64,000 nt of DNA, taken from assembly GCF_019219095.1 (NCBI RefSeq), contig NZ_JAHUWH010000007.1, forward strand, positions 1 through 64,000. The letters run 5' to 3'. The notes under the pieces are model-generated. The model ran no database searches. It worked only from the letters and a program-made list of their open reading frames with translations, and was not told the DNA's origin. Made by a program: the position numbers and the translations under genes. The stretch's first letter is position 1; every line of letters starts with the position of its first letter. This DNA is from Acidovorax sp. sic0104 (GTDB taxonomy: Bacteria > Pseudomonadota > Gammaproteobacteria > Burkholderiales > Burkholderiaceae_C). Shown one piece after another: positions 23,485 to 31,225 of the stretch.

Positions 23485-24585
23485 ATGAGAGGGCTTGCTG
23501 TGCAACATTCACCCACATTCACATCACTGGCCGCCATCCTGACCGCCGTCCTCGGAACAGGTTGCGCGACCACTTCGCCTGGTATTGCCTACTACGACAT
23601 GAACCGGACGGATGCGCCGCGACCAAAGGGCGGCGTCAACGATGTATTCGTGTTGGACAAGGCGATCTTGAAGTTCGCCTTTCCCGAGGGCTCTAAATCG
23701 TCGCTCGCTAAAACGAACACGACTGGGGGTGTAGGCGGAACCGAGCCCGCTACAGGCCAGGCTGGCGCACCCTCTTCAAGCACGCGGCCTCTTCCCGACT
23801 GGAAGACTATTCCATCGCCGATCAACGCAGGAGCCACCCGTACACCGGCGAAAAAAATGGAATCCGCTGATCCGAGCCAAACACAAAACCAACCTCCGGC
23901 GCAGAAGGCGCCCGAACCACCCAAGCAGGTAAAGGTTACCGTTGAACTAGCTGAGAGCAGCCAACGAATCGGCTTTGCAGGCGCTAACGACTTTCGCAAG
24001 ACCACCACCTTCAACATTGTTAAACGGCCGGACACCGAACTCGTGCAGAGTGCGGGAGCCAGCACTACCGCGAATCTCCAAACCTCCATCAACAAAATCG
24101 GAACGCTCCTGACAGGGCTTGCGGGTGTGTTCCGGACTGTTAAAACAAACGACGAATGTGATTCATTTGGCAAGGATGTCATCACAGCCGTGAATCGAAA
24201 TGCCCAGACGGGCCTCAACGCCGGCAACTGCGCCACGTATGAGCTGGGAGCTATCCCGGCCGACGCTATTCCTGTTCAAGAGATTCCGTGGGGAAAAGAG
24301 GTCTCGGATTTCTACTATTCGGCTTGCCGAACCCTTAAGGTGACAATTACCGCTCAGGGCGCTGACAAGGTCGAGCCATTAACCTTCAAGATTCCCGACC
24401 CTAACTTTGTGCAGGCTGTACGAATTCCATTTAAGGGTTCAATCAACAAACATGCGACCTGTGGAGTCTCGACAGTGACTGAGGCACAAGCGAGTCCAAC
24501 GGCGTCAATCGAGGCACTAACCGAGCTGGTCACTCAGCTCAACGCGTATCAAGCCGCGAAAGACGACAAGAAGGATGGAAACTGA
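23485..24585 (+). CDS. Secreted lipoprotein, 366 aa
   Basis: 366 aa from ATG 23485; the open frame extends far upstream (from 22981) but that part lies opposite the divergent gene and is not protein-like. Signal peptide with lipobox LGTGC. A Pro/Thr/Gln-rich linker (about 80-140) precedes a C-terminal domain with 5 Cys. GC content is lower than in the surroundings, a sign of separate origin. No family recognised. Confidence 0.75.
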   Translation: MRGLAVQHSPTFTSLAAILTAVLGTGCATTSPGIAYYDMNRTDAPRPKGGVNDVFVLDKAILKFAFPEGSKSSLAKTNTTGGVGGTEPATGQAGAPSSSTRPLPDWKTIPSPINAGATRTPAKKMESADPSQTQNQPPAQKAPEPPKQVKVTVELAESSQRIGFAGANDFRKTTTFNIVKRPDTELVQSAGASTTANLQTSINKIGTLLTGLAGVFRTVKTNDECDSFGKDVITAVNRNAQTGLNAGNCATYELGAIPADAIPVQEIPWGKEVSDFYYSACRTLKVTITAQGADKVEPLTFKIPDPNFVQAVRIPFKGSINKHATCGVSTVTEAQASPTASIEALTELVTQLNAYQAAKDDKKDGN

Positions 24586-24702
24586 TCTATCGATTTGCCA
24601 TGCTGCTACGCTACAACGGATTTTCCATCGACTGCAATCAACTTGAATGAATTAGTTAATGGAACTACAATGGAGTCATCAATCAAATCATCGGAGGTTT
24701 GT

Positions 24703-24936
24703 ATGGCAACAGTAAGTATCGGGGCGGCAGCGCGAATGATGGATGTACCTGTCGAGTGGGTGGCGGGAATGATAGAGGCCGGCGAGATTGAGGCTTTCGA
24801 TGGTCCGTCTGGGCCTGAGGTCGAGGCCGATGTCATCCGGGGCCACGGGTGGGACGTTCAGTGTGAGCTGGACGCGGTACCCTACGCACACACCAACGCA
24901 TTGCTGGTAACCCTCAGCCTCCGCGTTCTGCATTGA
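24703..24936 (+). CDS. Small MerR/excisionase-like HTH protein
   Basis: 77 aa, ATG 24703 after CGGAGG (ATG 24670 and an upstream TTG lack a ribosome site). SIGAAARMMDVPVEWVAGMIEAGEIEAF has the pattern of a winged HTH of the excisionase/MerR type (A-A-x-x-L-x-V-x-x-x-x-V-x-x-x-I-x-x-G-x-I). The rest is short. Possibly a recombination directionality factor or small regulator. Strong terminator follows. Confidence 0.65.
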   Translation: MATVSIGAAARMMDVPVEWVAGMIEAGEIEAFDGPSGPEVEADVIRGHGWDVQCELDAVPYAHTNALLVTLSLRVLH

Positions 24937-24967
24937 GTTACCCCTCCGAGGTCCACCAGGCCTCTTA

Positions 24968-25000
24968 GCCACGCCCCGTCCGAAGGCGTGGCTTTTTTTT
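24968..25000 (+). terminator. Rho-independent terminator
   Basis: GCCACGCC-ccgtccgaa-GGCGTGGC followed by eight T. Ends transcription of the small HTH gene. Confidence 0.9.
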
Positions 25001-25110
25001 GTGCCCTGACCACTGGCAAAGGTGACCACGCATGAAATGTCGCCGGCAAGCGGGGCACTGGACGACGACCCCGCTGCCCTACTTCATTTGCGGAGCTAGC
25101 CATCAGCCCA

Positions 25111-25488
25111 TCACCCTTTACCCCCCTTGGCTTGGCCAAGCACCATCCGAGCCGACGCAGCCGCCTGCAGATCGAGGAGCACCTGGGGTGGCGGGGACCA
25201 GGCGAGAACGCAGTCCGGATAGAAGCCTGTCGGAGCACCGTGCTCATTGACGATGTATGGCAGCTCACCGCGCCGGATAACCCGGCCAAAAATGCCGGTG
25301 AACCCAGGCTTTAGCACAGCCGCAATGCCAAGGTGCGCCAAATAGGGAGCAGGGTCCCCCGCCACCACCTCCAGGTATTTTCCGTTCAAAGTCCCCGACC
25401 ATTTCCGGCAGGCCAAATAGCACGGTTCGTCCGAAGGTGGATATCCTAGGGTCCACTGTGGCAATAAAAGCGAATTGTTTTCAGGCAT
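25111..25488 (-). CDS. Third gene of the parM operon, 125 aa
   Basis: 125 aa, ATG 25488, one base after the preceding stop. Soluble protein with Pro/Tyr-rich strands (PCYLACRKWSGTLNGKYLEVV) and no known motif. Tight spacing places it in the parM operon; a partition accessory role is inferred only from position. Confidence 0.7.
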   Translation of the reverse strand: MPENNSLLLPQWTLGYPPSDEPCYLACRKWSGTLNGKYLEVVAGDPAPYLAHLGIAAVLKPGFTGIFGRVIRRGELPYIVNEHGAPTGFYPDCVLAWSPPPQVLLDLQAAASARMVLGQAKGGKG

Positions 25489-25489
25489 T

Positions 25490-25927
25490 CTATTTTGACA
25501 AAGACCGAGCAAAGAACGAAAGAGACGGATGGGCGGTATTCGGAGCCGTCTCAGCAGGTGCAACAGTAGAGACCGTATCTACCGGTGATGGCGCTGGAGA
25601 AATCACAGGTGCTGCTGTATCCGGCGCCGGAGCAGGTGCAACCTTAGGCCGTTTTGTTACCCGACGTTCTGAAGGTGGATTTACAGCCGGACCCGGTGAA
25701 ACCACCGGGGCGTTTCCGAGCATCTGAACAGGTGTCGCAACGAGTCGGCCACCCGAGCTTCTTCCTTCAAGACAGGCCAGCCCAAAGGAAGCAAGATGCC
25801 GTAGGCGCTCGGCTCGGGCGCGATAGGAGGTATTCTCCAACTCTCGCTTTAACTCGCGCCAAGCATCACCCACATCGACCACAACCCGCAGCGGTTTGTT
25901 ATCAGCATCTTCGGCTTTCACTATCAC
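25490..25927 (-). CDS. Second gene of the parM operon (parR/StbB position)
   Basis: 145 aa, GTG 25927 overlapping the parM stop (GTGA). N-terminal about 60 residues are folded (KPLRVVVDVGDAWRELKRELENTS), the C-terminal half is a long Pro/Ala/Val-rich disordered tail. In ParM systems the adaptor that links filament and centromere (ParR, StbB) is encoded here; sequence does not show a ribbon-helix-helix clearly, so the adaptor role is inferred from order. Confidence 0.7.
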   Translation of the reverse strand: MIVKAEDADNKPLRVVVDVGDAWRELKRELENTSYRARAERLRHLASFGLACLEGRSSGGRLVATPVQMLGNAPVVSPGPAVNPPSERRVTKRPKVAPAPAPDTAAPVISPAPSPVDTVSTVAPAETAPNTAHPSLSFFARSLSK

Positions 25928-26943
25928 TGCCCACTTGTCAAAGCGCCCATCAACCAAAATCCGGTAGCATTGGCTTGAACTGGGTTAGCCGGCATTACTA
26001 CCTCCAGTCGGCTGAAAGCGTTCGCTACTGCATTGCGGAAGAACGGGGCGCCACCTCCCACCATCACCACGATGTCTGGCGAAAGGTTCTCGATGCGAAG
26101 CGACTTCTGAATCGAATCTGCGGTAACAGATTCCAGATTTTCGGAGGCCTTTTGGATATATGGCTGAAGCTCCACTTTGGCACCCATAACAAGAATACTG
26201 GGTTTGTTGGAGCGCATTGCCGCCTCAAGCGACTCGATGGGAGGGGCCGCTCCGTGGTCTTCCGCAATCAATTTGGCGGCAAGCTCCAGAAGAACGGATG
26301 AGGCTTTCACACTCGTACCGCTTGAATGCCGCTGCACCTCGCCGTTGCTTACCAATACCCAGTCCAACGAATAAAACCCCGGATCCACCACCAAAACTCG
26401 TGCGTCATCGTCAATCTGCAGGCCAACCTTGTCTTTTGCGTGGGCCTGTTCATTCATAAATGCCAGGAGACCACCAACCGGCTGCGGAATCACCTTAACG
26501 GCCTTGACTTCAACTGCACGCTTTGGAGTCACTTGGTGGACGCCCAAGAAACGCTGCTCGATTGCTTTTACATGATCGCCGTTTTTAAACTGGGAAACGG
26601 GAAGGCCAGTCACCAGGGTATCCACCTTGTCCATTTCGCTCAACAGTAAGCCAGCATGGAAAAGCGCCTTATATGAATCGGTAGTTGGGTAGTCTGCATG
26701 AAGCGGACGCTCCCACATTGCAGCGCGATCGGAAGATACACCCGCCACAAATGGCACATCTCCGACGAGCACGTGGATGAAATCGTCCTGGGCTTTGCCG
26801 TCGAAGCGAGTGCCAAACCGGTCTGCTGGAGCTGCGCCAGCAGGACGGACAACCGTTTTCATGCGCTCGTCCGATTGCCCATAAACCATCTTCAGATTAG
26901 AGTAGCCGATGTCAAGACCGATAACTTTCTTTGCGGATGCCAC
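25924..26943 (-). CDS. parM: ParM/StbA-family actin-like segregation ATPase
   Basis: 339 aa, ATG 26943. Actin-fold signatures in order: phosphate 1 VIGLDIGYSNLKMVYG (about 7-22), phosphate 2 VLVVDPGFYSLDWVLV (about 184-199) and adenosine motif VVMVGGGAPFF (about 290-300). Length fits plasmid ParM proteins (320-340 aa). It polymerises with ATP and pushes plasmid copies apart. Operon partners follow downstream with overlapping or 1-base spacing. Promoter lies in the 26944-27210 gap next to the palindromic repeat cluster, which may be its centromere. Confidence 0.9.
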   Translation of the reverse strand: MASAKKVIGLDIGYSNLKMVYGQSDERMKTVVRPAGAAPADRFGTRFDGKAQDDFIHVLVGDVPFVAGVSSDRAAMWERPLHADYPTTDSYKALFHAGLLLSEMDKVDTLVTGLPVSQFKNGDHVKAIEQRFLGVHQVTPKRAVEVKAVKVIPQPVGGLLAFMNEQAHAKDKVGLQIDDDARVLVVDPGFYSLDWVLVSNGEVQRHSSGTSVKASSVLLELAAKLIAEDHGAAPPIESLEAAMRSNKPSILVMGAKVELQPYIQKASENLESVTADSIQKSLRIENLSPDIVVMVGGGAPFFRNAVANAFSRLEVVMPANPVQANATGFWLMGALTSGQ

Positions 26944-27210
26944 AATGATTCCTTGATGAATGAATTTGAACTTTCATTGTAATGGAAATGAATGGGAAAT
27001 TGGGCCCGGCTGTAGCCTGTTTGTAGCCCGCTTGTGCACCTCAGCCGAAGCACTTTTGTTGCGCCTCGACACCCACCCGCCCCTCCTGCACCACACGCCG
27101 CTGGGTTCCACCGCCTCAGGCACCGGGAAATGCCAATCCACCGACCCAGCGATCCTGTCCAGATCCGCTTGGGGCCTATGGCAGTCCCGAAACATAGCAC
27201 TGGCAAGGTA
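26944..27210. other. Intergenic region upstream of parM
   Basis: No gene seen. Near the parM start there is an A/T-rich imperfect inverted repeat around TTTCATTgtaATGGAAA (about 26971-26988) that may be the parM promoter/operator. Two TGTAGCC direct repeats lie near 27010-27025. The rest is GC-rich without features. Confidence 0.45.
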
Positions 27211-27610
27211 GGAACGTTGTCGTTCCCTTTTACATGTGAAAAGGAACGTTAACGTTCCTAGAGGCCATGGCTGATATCCTGCTTCCGGCCGGGGAGCGCC
27301 CCCTGCGCTCGAAACGAGGCCCAGCAACGCGGGAACGTTAACGTTCCCTTTGACATGCGAAAAGGAACGTTAACGTTCCCCTGCCGATTTGATCTAGTTC
27401 AGGGAAGAATGCTAGAATCGCATCCCCTCCCCTGATCTAATAGTTCCCTTTTACATGCAAAAAGGAACGTTAACGTTCCTGGGCAGACCGGTGGATTCTG
27501 CACCTCACTAATAGTACCTTTTGACATGCGAAAAGGAACTGAAAAGGGGCCTCGATGCCCGATTTCCCAGTTCCTTTTCGCATGCGAAAGTGCTATCAGT
27601 AAACATTCCT
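27211..27610. repeat. Palindromic repeat cluster; oriT or centromere candidate
   Basis: Five related units. Two kinds of palindrome alternate: GGAACGTTAACGTTCC (16 bp, fully symmetric) and CTTTTGACATGCGAAAAG-type (symmetric about CATG). Unit 1 is 27211-27258, unit 2 27332-27379 (both with the 16-mer on each side), unit 3 27443-27479 (right 16-mer only), unit 4 27513-27540 and unit 5 27569-27593 (centre palindrome only). A partial CATTCCTTTTGGG follows at 27604. The cluster lies between the divergent parM operon and mobI. In SXT/R391 and IncA/C elements oriT is just upstream of mobI (established), which makes this the best oriT candidate; a ParM centromere is the main alternative. Confidence 0.8.
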
Positions 27611-27623
27611 TTTGGGCGGACAA

Positions 27624-28103
27624 ATGAGCGAGAAGCACGAGCGACTGATGGCGGCACTGGAGGTTTGTTTGCACGACCTGCACCGACAGGGCGTGGAGGT
27701 CGTCGCGGATCACTGGGACCGCATCAAGGAGCAGGAGCGAGGTGCAACCAGCTGGGAGCACAAGAGCAGGCTGCAGCTTGTGAGTCACAGACAGGGCTCC
27801 AACATCCAGCTACGGTGGGTGGGAGCCAAGTGGTACGGCGTAGGGGCGAACCGCAAGTCGATGAAGGTGACCATCAAGCGTAGCGGACGCGACCTTTCAT
27901 ACACAGAAGCTGCATTGGCAAAGTGGGCACGCGATTGGGAACTGAAGATCGTTATGGAAACGGAAGCTCGATTGACTCCGATTCGACGTCAGGCAGCTCA
28001 TTACGCAAAGGCCATTATTTCTGCGCGAGCTGCGCACGCGATTGCCACGAAGAGTCCCCTCCCTGCCGAGGACGTTCAATCGGATTCGGATAGCGAGGAT
28101 TGA
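27624..28103 (+). CDS. mobI: MobI-like conjugative transfer protein
   Basis: 159 aa from ATG 27624 (TTG 27612 possible). Pattern of MobI proteins: an N-terminal helix ending in VVADHWDRIKEQERG, a beta-rich centre (LQLVSHRQGSNIQLRWVGAKWYG, VTIKRSGRDLSYTEAALAKWARDWE) and a C-terminal helical tail with ETEARLTPIRRQAAH. MobI is an auxiliary mobilisation factor needed for oriT recognition by MOB-H relaxases of SXT/R391 and IncA/C. The relaxase itself is not in this window. Acidic C-terminal tail (SDSDSED). Assignment by pattern, good but not certain. Confidence 0.75.
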   Translation: MSEKHERLMAALEVCLHDLHRQGVEVVADHWDRIKEQERGATSWEHKSRLQLVSHRQGSNIQLRWVGAKWYGVGANRKSMKVTIKRSGRDLSYTEAALAKWARDWELKIVMETEARLTPIRRQAAHYAKAIISARAAHAIATKSPLPAEDVQSDSDSED

Positions 28104-28110
28104 TTGGTTT

Positions 28111-28716
28111 ATGGCTTCTGCCCCTCCTCCGTCTTTTCCCCCTGCCCTCGGACCCACTGGTAAAGCGTATTTGGCCTCGCTTCATGCGGAGGCCTCATCC
28201 TGGAACCAGACTCCCGTTGATTTGGATGCAGATTGGGCGGACCTGATGTTCTTTTACTGCCTAGACTCAGCGACCTCATTTCGTTGGATAGGGCTGGCGA
28301 CACATTCCTCGTTCTGCGCATTGCTGGCTGAGGTGAGGAGTGAGCCTGAAACATGGCAGGAACATACCGACGACTTGGATAGCCTCTTGTCGGCTTCGAT
28401 CCACGAACGGGAAACATTGCAGGGCAGCGATGGTTTTACCGCTGCTGATTTGGTTCCAACGGAAATGAGCGTGATGCAGTCCCTGGCCTGCATGGCAGCT
28501 GCATCCGATTTATGCGACGCTTCCGGGGTTACGCACCCTGGATGCCATTTCATAGTTGTGCGCCACGCAGGGACACTGAAAAGCAATTTCAGGACGTTTC
28601 TCATGCCGAGAGATGCGTTGGAACACCCCGGTCCGCTCAGCGAGGATGAGTTTTCGGTTGTCGCCGAGGCTATCGTTGCTGAAGACAGGAAAAATCATCC
28701 GGATTGGTTTGAATAG
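28111..28716 (+). CDS. Hypothetical protein downstream of mobI
   Basis: 201 aa, ATG 28111, 7 bases after the mobI stop, so probably the same operon. Soluble, helical, acidic, with a Cys/Met-rich centre (SVMQSLACMAAASDLCDASG). No domain recognised. Role linked to transfer by position only. Confidence 0.7.
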   Translation: MASAPPPSFPPALGPTGKAYLASLHAEASSWNQTPVDLDADWADLMFFYCLDSATSFRWIGLATHSSFCALLAEVRSEPETWQEHTDDLDSLLSASIHERETLQGSDGFTAADLVPTEMSVMQSLACMAAASDLCDASGVTHPGCHFIVVRHAGTLKSNFRTFLMPRDALEHPGPLSEDEFSVVAEAIVAEDRKNHPDWFE

Positions 28717-28940
28717 CCTCCTGGATGTGCTTGCCGCTCCGGCGTTGGGTTTACTTCGCAAATCGATGGCCGTGTAAAAACGGACCCGAAAACAGGGTTG
28801 GCTTTTCGGTGGGACAACCACCCTGACAACCGACTCCCGCTCGTACAGATCGTATCGATCTCGTGGAATAGGACTCGACTCTGGTTGACGGGCACATTGG
28901 TGGGTTTCGGCGGCTCAATTCCGTGCGAATCTCTTGCTTG

Positions 28941-29321
28941 GTGAGCCTCCATCCCGAACCGGGCATTGAAATCCTCCCGGCTTCAATACTGTCTCTCACT
29001 GGATGGAAGGTGTCCGAGTTTGTTCTGGAAGATTGGCTAGATACCAGTAGCCGTGCCGGTGCCGGCGATGGCTTTCAAGGGCGGTCAGGCCGCAGCAGCA
29101 ATTCGAGGGAAAATTTGGCCTGGACAACCAGTGTTTACCGCCTGCCATCGGCTTGCGCGGTGCAGCGTTTCAATATCCAGCCCTCGGTGGCAGAAGATGG
29201 CCTGAAGGTTTTGCATGCGGCCTGCGATACCGACAGTCAGCTGAACTGGAGTTGGGTTTTCTTCTCCCGGGGTCGGGATATTGAAAAGGGCCTATTAGCC
29301 ACGTGGGCAGCCGGGGCTTAG
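28941..29321 (+). CDS. Possible protein, 126 aa
   Basis: Open frame from GTG 28941 (or 28923) to 29321 with protein-like composition (PGIEILPASILSLTGWKVSEFVLEDWL, TTSVYRLPSACAVQRFNI). No clear ribosome site and no known relatives; the opposite strand also has open frames. The 28717-28940 gap before it shows nothing. Weakly supported. Confidence 0.4.
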   Translation: MSLHPEPGIEILPASILSLTGWKVSEFVLEDWLDTSSRAGAGDGFQGRSGRSSNSRENLAWTTSVYRLPSACAVQRFNIQPSVAEDGLKVLHAACDTDSQLNWSWVFFSRGRDIEKGLLATWAAGA

Positions 29322-29415
29322 AGAATGAGAAGAGACCTCCCGCGCCGAAAACCCATTTCTCGGGCTTTGCCTTGGCCTGGACTTTAATTCAGCTGCCTGA
29401 GAGGCCTGGGGCTTT

Positions 29416-29625
29416 CTACGATCCCGTCAGGCCGTATTCGCCAGCTGGGCTCCGGCCTTTCTCCAACAACGTGGCGTAGTCCATCAATCCGCTCCACGTG
29501 GACCCGTCGTCTTCGTCCTCCACCTCGACGGTCTCGTCCGCGTGGTTCACAACGGTCACCCTGCCGGTCGCATATTCACCGTGGCCTGTCTGGTACTCCA
29601 CTAGGTCCCCGCGTTCGAACGTCAT
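29416..29625 (-). CDS. Small SH3-like protein, 69 aa
   Basis: 69 aa, ATG 29625 overlapping the stop of the metalloprotease-like gene (ATGA). FERGDLVEYQTGHGEYATGRVTVVN and DGSTWSGLMDYATLL suggest a small beta-barrel of KOW/SH3 type. Translationally coupled to its upstream neighbour. Function unknown. Confidence 0.7.
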   Translation of the reverse strand: MTFERGDLVEYQTGHGEYATGRVTVVNHADETVEVEDEDDGSTWSGLMDYATLLEKGRSPAGEYGLTGS

Positions 29626-30281
29626 GCGTTCTCCCCTGCCAATGCACCCTGGATGGGCTTTGCACCCTGGATGGGCTTTGGATCGCACCCCCCTGCCCCC
29701 TGGAGCCACATGGCCAGCTCGGGGTACGCGGGGAGCCCCCGGGCCGTCGCGTATTCACCGGCTTTTACGGCACAGAAGCCCGCGTGTGAGAGCCCGTGGA
29801 TCCCAGGATGGGTACCTGCCTTCAGCCCGACCCGCAAAAGGCCTCCAGTGCCCTCGTAGTCCGCATCTCGGATCACCAGGTGGGGCTCAAGCCCCAGGTG
29901 CATCCCCGCTGCCCAGGCCCATGCCGTAGCCTCCTGGTCGCCACACTGGTTCGCTGCGCGGGCCAATGGAGTGTCCGGGTCTGAAAAATCCACCTCGGCG
30001 AACATGGCGTCCATCGCCTGGCCGAGGTCTCCGCAGGCCTGCCGCCGATACGCCGCAGGCATTAGCGCGAGATGACCGGCTTCGTGGAGCGCCGAGCCCA
30101 CACTGACACGAGGATCGAGCAGCAATGTCCCTTGCGCTATCTCCACCCGTTCCAAAAAGCCGTCTGCACCCCTTTTCCAGCCCCATGGAAGCCCGATTCG
30201 GTCGAAAAAGGCCACACAGGTAGCCAACCCCCTCGAAACGCGCTCTATGGACGTCCTGTCGCTCACTTCAACCTGCTGCAT
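29622..30281 (-). CDS. Zinc metalloprotease-like protein (HEAGH)
   Basis: 219 aa, ATG 30281. LDPRVSVGSALHEAGHLALMP carries H-E-x-x-H at residues 66-70, the zincin active site, in a context similar to ImmA/IrrE and SprT-like proteins. A later Glu/Asp (CGDQEATAWAWAAG) is a candidate third ligand. Its C-terminus contains a repeated KPIQGA caused by an 18-bp tandem duplication (29643-29678). No signal peptide, so cytoplasmic. Coupled to a 69-aa protein. ImmA-type proteases cleave repressors to release mobile-element functions; no repressor is adjacent, so target unknown. Confidence 0.72.
   Translation of the reverse strand: MQQVEVSDRTSIERVSRGLATCVAFFDRIGLPWGWKRGADGFLERVEIAQGTLLLDPRVSVGSALHEAGHLALMPAAYRRQACGDLGQAMDAMFAEVDFSDPDTPLARAANQCGDQEATAWAWAAGMHLGLEPHLVIRDADYEGTGGLLRVGLKAGTHPGIHGLSHAGFCAVKAGEYATARGLPAYPELAMWLQGAGGCDPKPIQGAKPIQGALAGENA
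29643..29678. repeat. 18-bp perfect tandem duplication
   Basis: TGCACCCTGGATGGGCTT twice in a row inside the end of the metalloprotease-like gene; in-frame, adding six residues. A recent slippage event. Confidence 0.9.
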
Positions 30282-30418
30282 TTACTGCCCTCGCTGTCAC
30301 TCGCCGTTCTGGCATCTCTTTCCCGGGAAAACTCCCACCGATAAAAGCTCCTCGCTCGGATGCCGGGCCCCTCGCACGCCACATGATGAGCCCCGAGGCC
30401 TACCGAACAGCACCGCAA

Positions 30419-30904
30419 TCACGCCGCACCCTTCTGCGCCATGGAAAGTCGCCGCGCGATCGAGAAAAGCACCGCACGCTCACGTTCTGGGCAGGCTGCA
30501 TGCTGAAACGCTGGCCAGTCACCGATCCCCTCGCCTGGAGGGGACCATAGATTCCCCTGCGGACGCACCACGTCCACCACTTTGCCCTGGACGGCATGCA
30601 AAAGCCCCCAGCGGGGAGGCAGGTCACATGCTTCGATCACCCCTGGTGGGGCGATGTAGAACCGGTACAGACCGAGACCGGGGGCACCATCGACCCGTTC
30701 TGGCTTGCATCGGTCGGCCAAAAAATCCCCCCGCGTCGCTTTCGCCTCAATGAGTGCCGATGCAGTGGACCGAAAGCCGATCACATCCGGCTGCTCGCGG
30801 CATCCCACCACGGTGATCTCCTCGGCCACCACCGAAAACCCATTGGTACGCAGCCAGCGGGCGCCCAGCGAAACAAGCTGGCTGTGAAGTGAGCCTCCAG
30901 GCAT
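30419..30904 (-). CDS. Small PD-(D/E)XK nuclease-fold protein
   Basis: 161 aa, ATG 30904. Restriction-endonuclease-like core: helix LHSQLVSLGARWLRTNG, QPDVIGF with Asp40, ALIEAKATRGDF with Glu53-x-Lys55, then KPER and a strand LGLYRFYIAPPG. Matches the MmcB/VRR-like small nuclease group that occurs on plasmids and phages. Probable DNA repair or processing enzyme; biochemical role unknown. 137 bases separate it from the metalloprotease-like gene downstream. Confidence 0.78.
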   Translation of the reverse strand: MPGGSLHSQLVSLGARWLRTNGFSVVAEEITVVGCREQPDVIGFRSTASALIEAKATRGDFLADRCKPERVDGAPGLGLYRFYIAPPGVIEACDLPPRWGLLHAVQGKVVDVVRPQGNLWSPPGEGIGDWPAFQHAACPERERAVLFSIARRLSMAQKGAA

Positions 30905-31225
30905 AGCGAATGGAGCCTATGAAAGTTCTATGGAACATAATTTTTATGGATGACGGATTTCATTACTAGAGGAATCGCCGCCGTTTCAATGGATAGCTAC
31001 AACTTGAGCACCAAAAATGCCCCCATTTTGTAGTGCGAAGCACTCTAGAACGATAGAACGGCCTGGAATGAAAGCGGATTTAGCGATTCAAAAGATCATG
31101 TAATTTAAATGATCAGTGGGAGGCAATCGGCGTGAATGAACTCAACAATGAGAAGTGTATGGCCAGAAAAACATTGACGCGCTCCGGATGGCCCGACAGA
31201 CTTTAGTTCTCAACATGGGAGGGGT
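30905..31225. other. AT-rich intergenic region
   Basis: No secure gene. Contains AGTGC-gaa-GCACT (31032-31044) and GATCAT-gtaatttaa-ATGATC type symmetry (31094-31114), both possible operator sites, followed by the promoter area of the 31226 gene. A 24-codon frame from GTG 31132 with GGGAGG upstream (MNELNNEKCMARK...) ends at 31206; it could be a leader peptide but is unsupported. Confidence 0.45.

Noticed and set aside
28751..28999. Minus-strand open frames of 82-85 codons
   Set aside because: Short overlapping frames without ribosome sites in a gap of unclear content.
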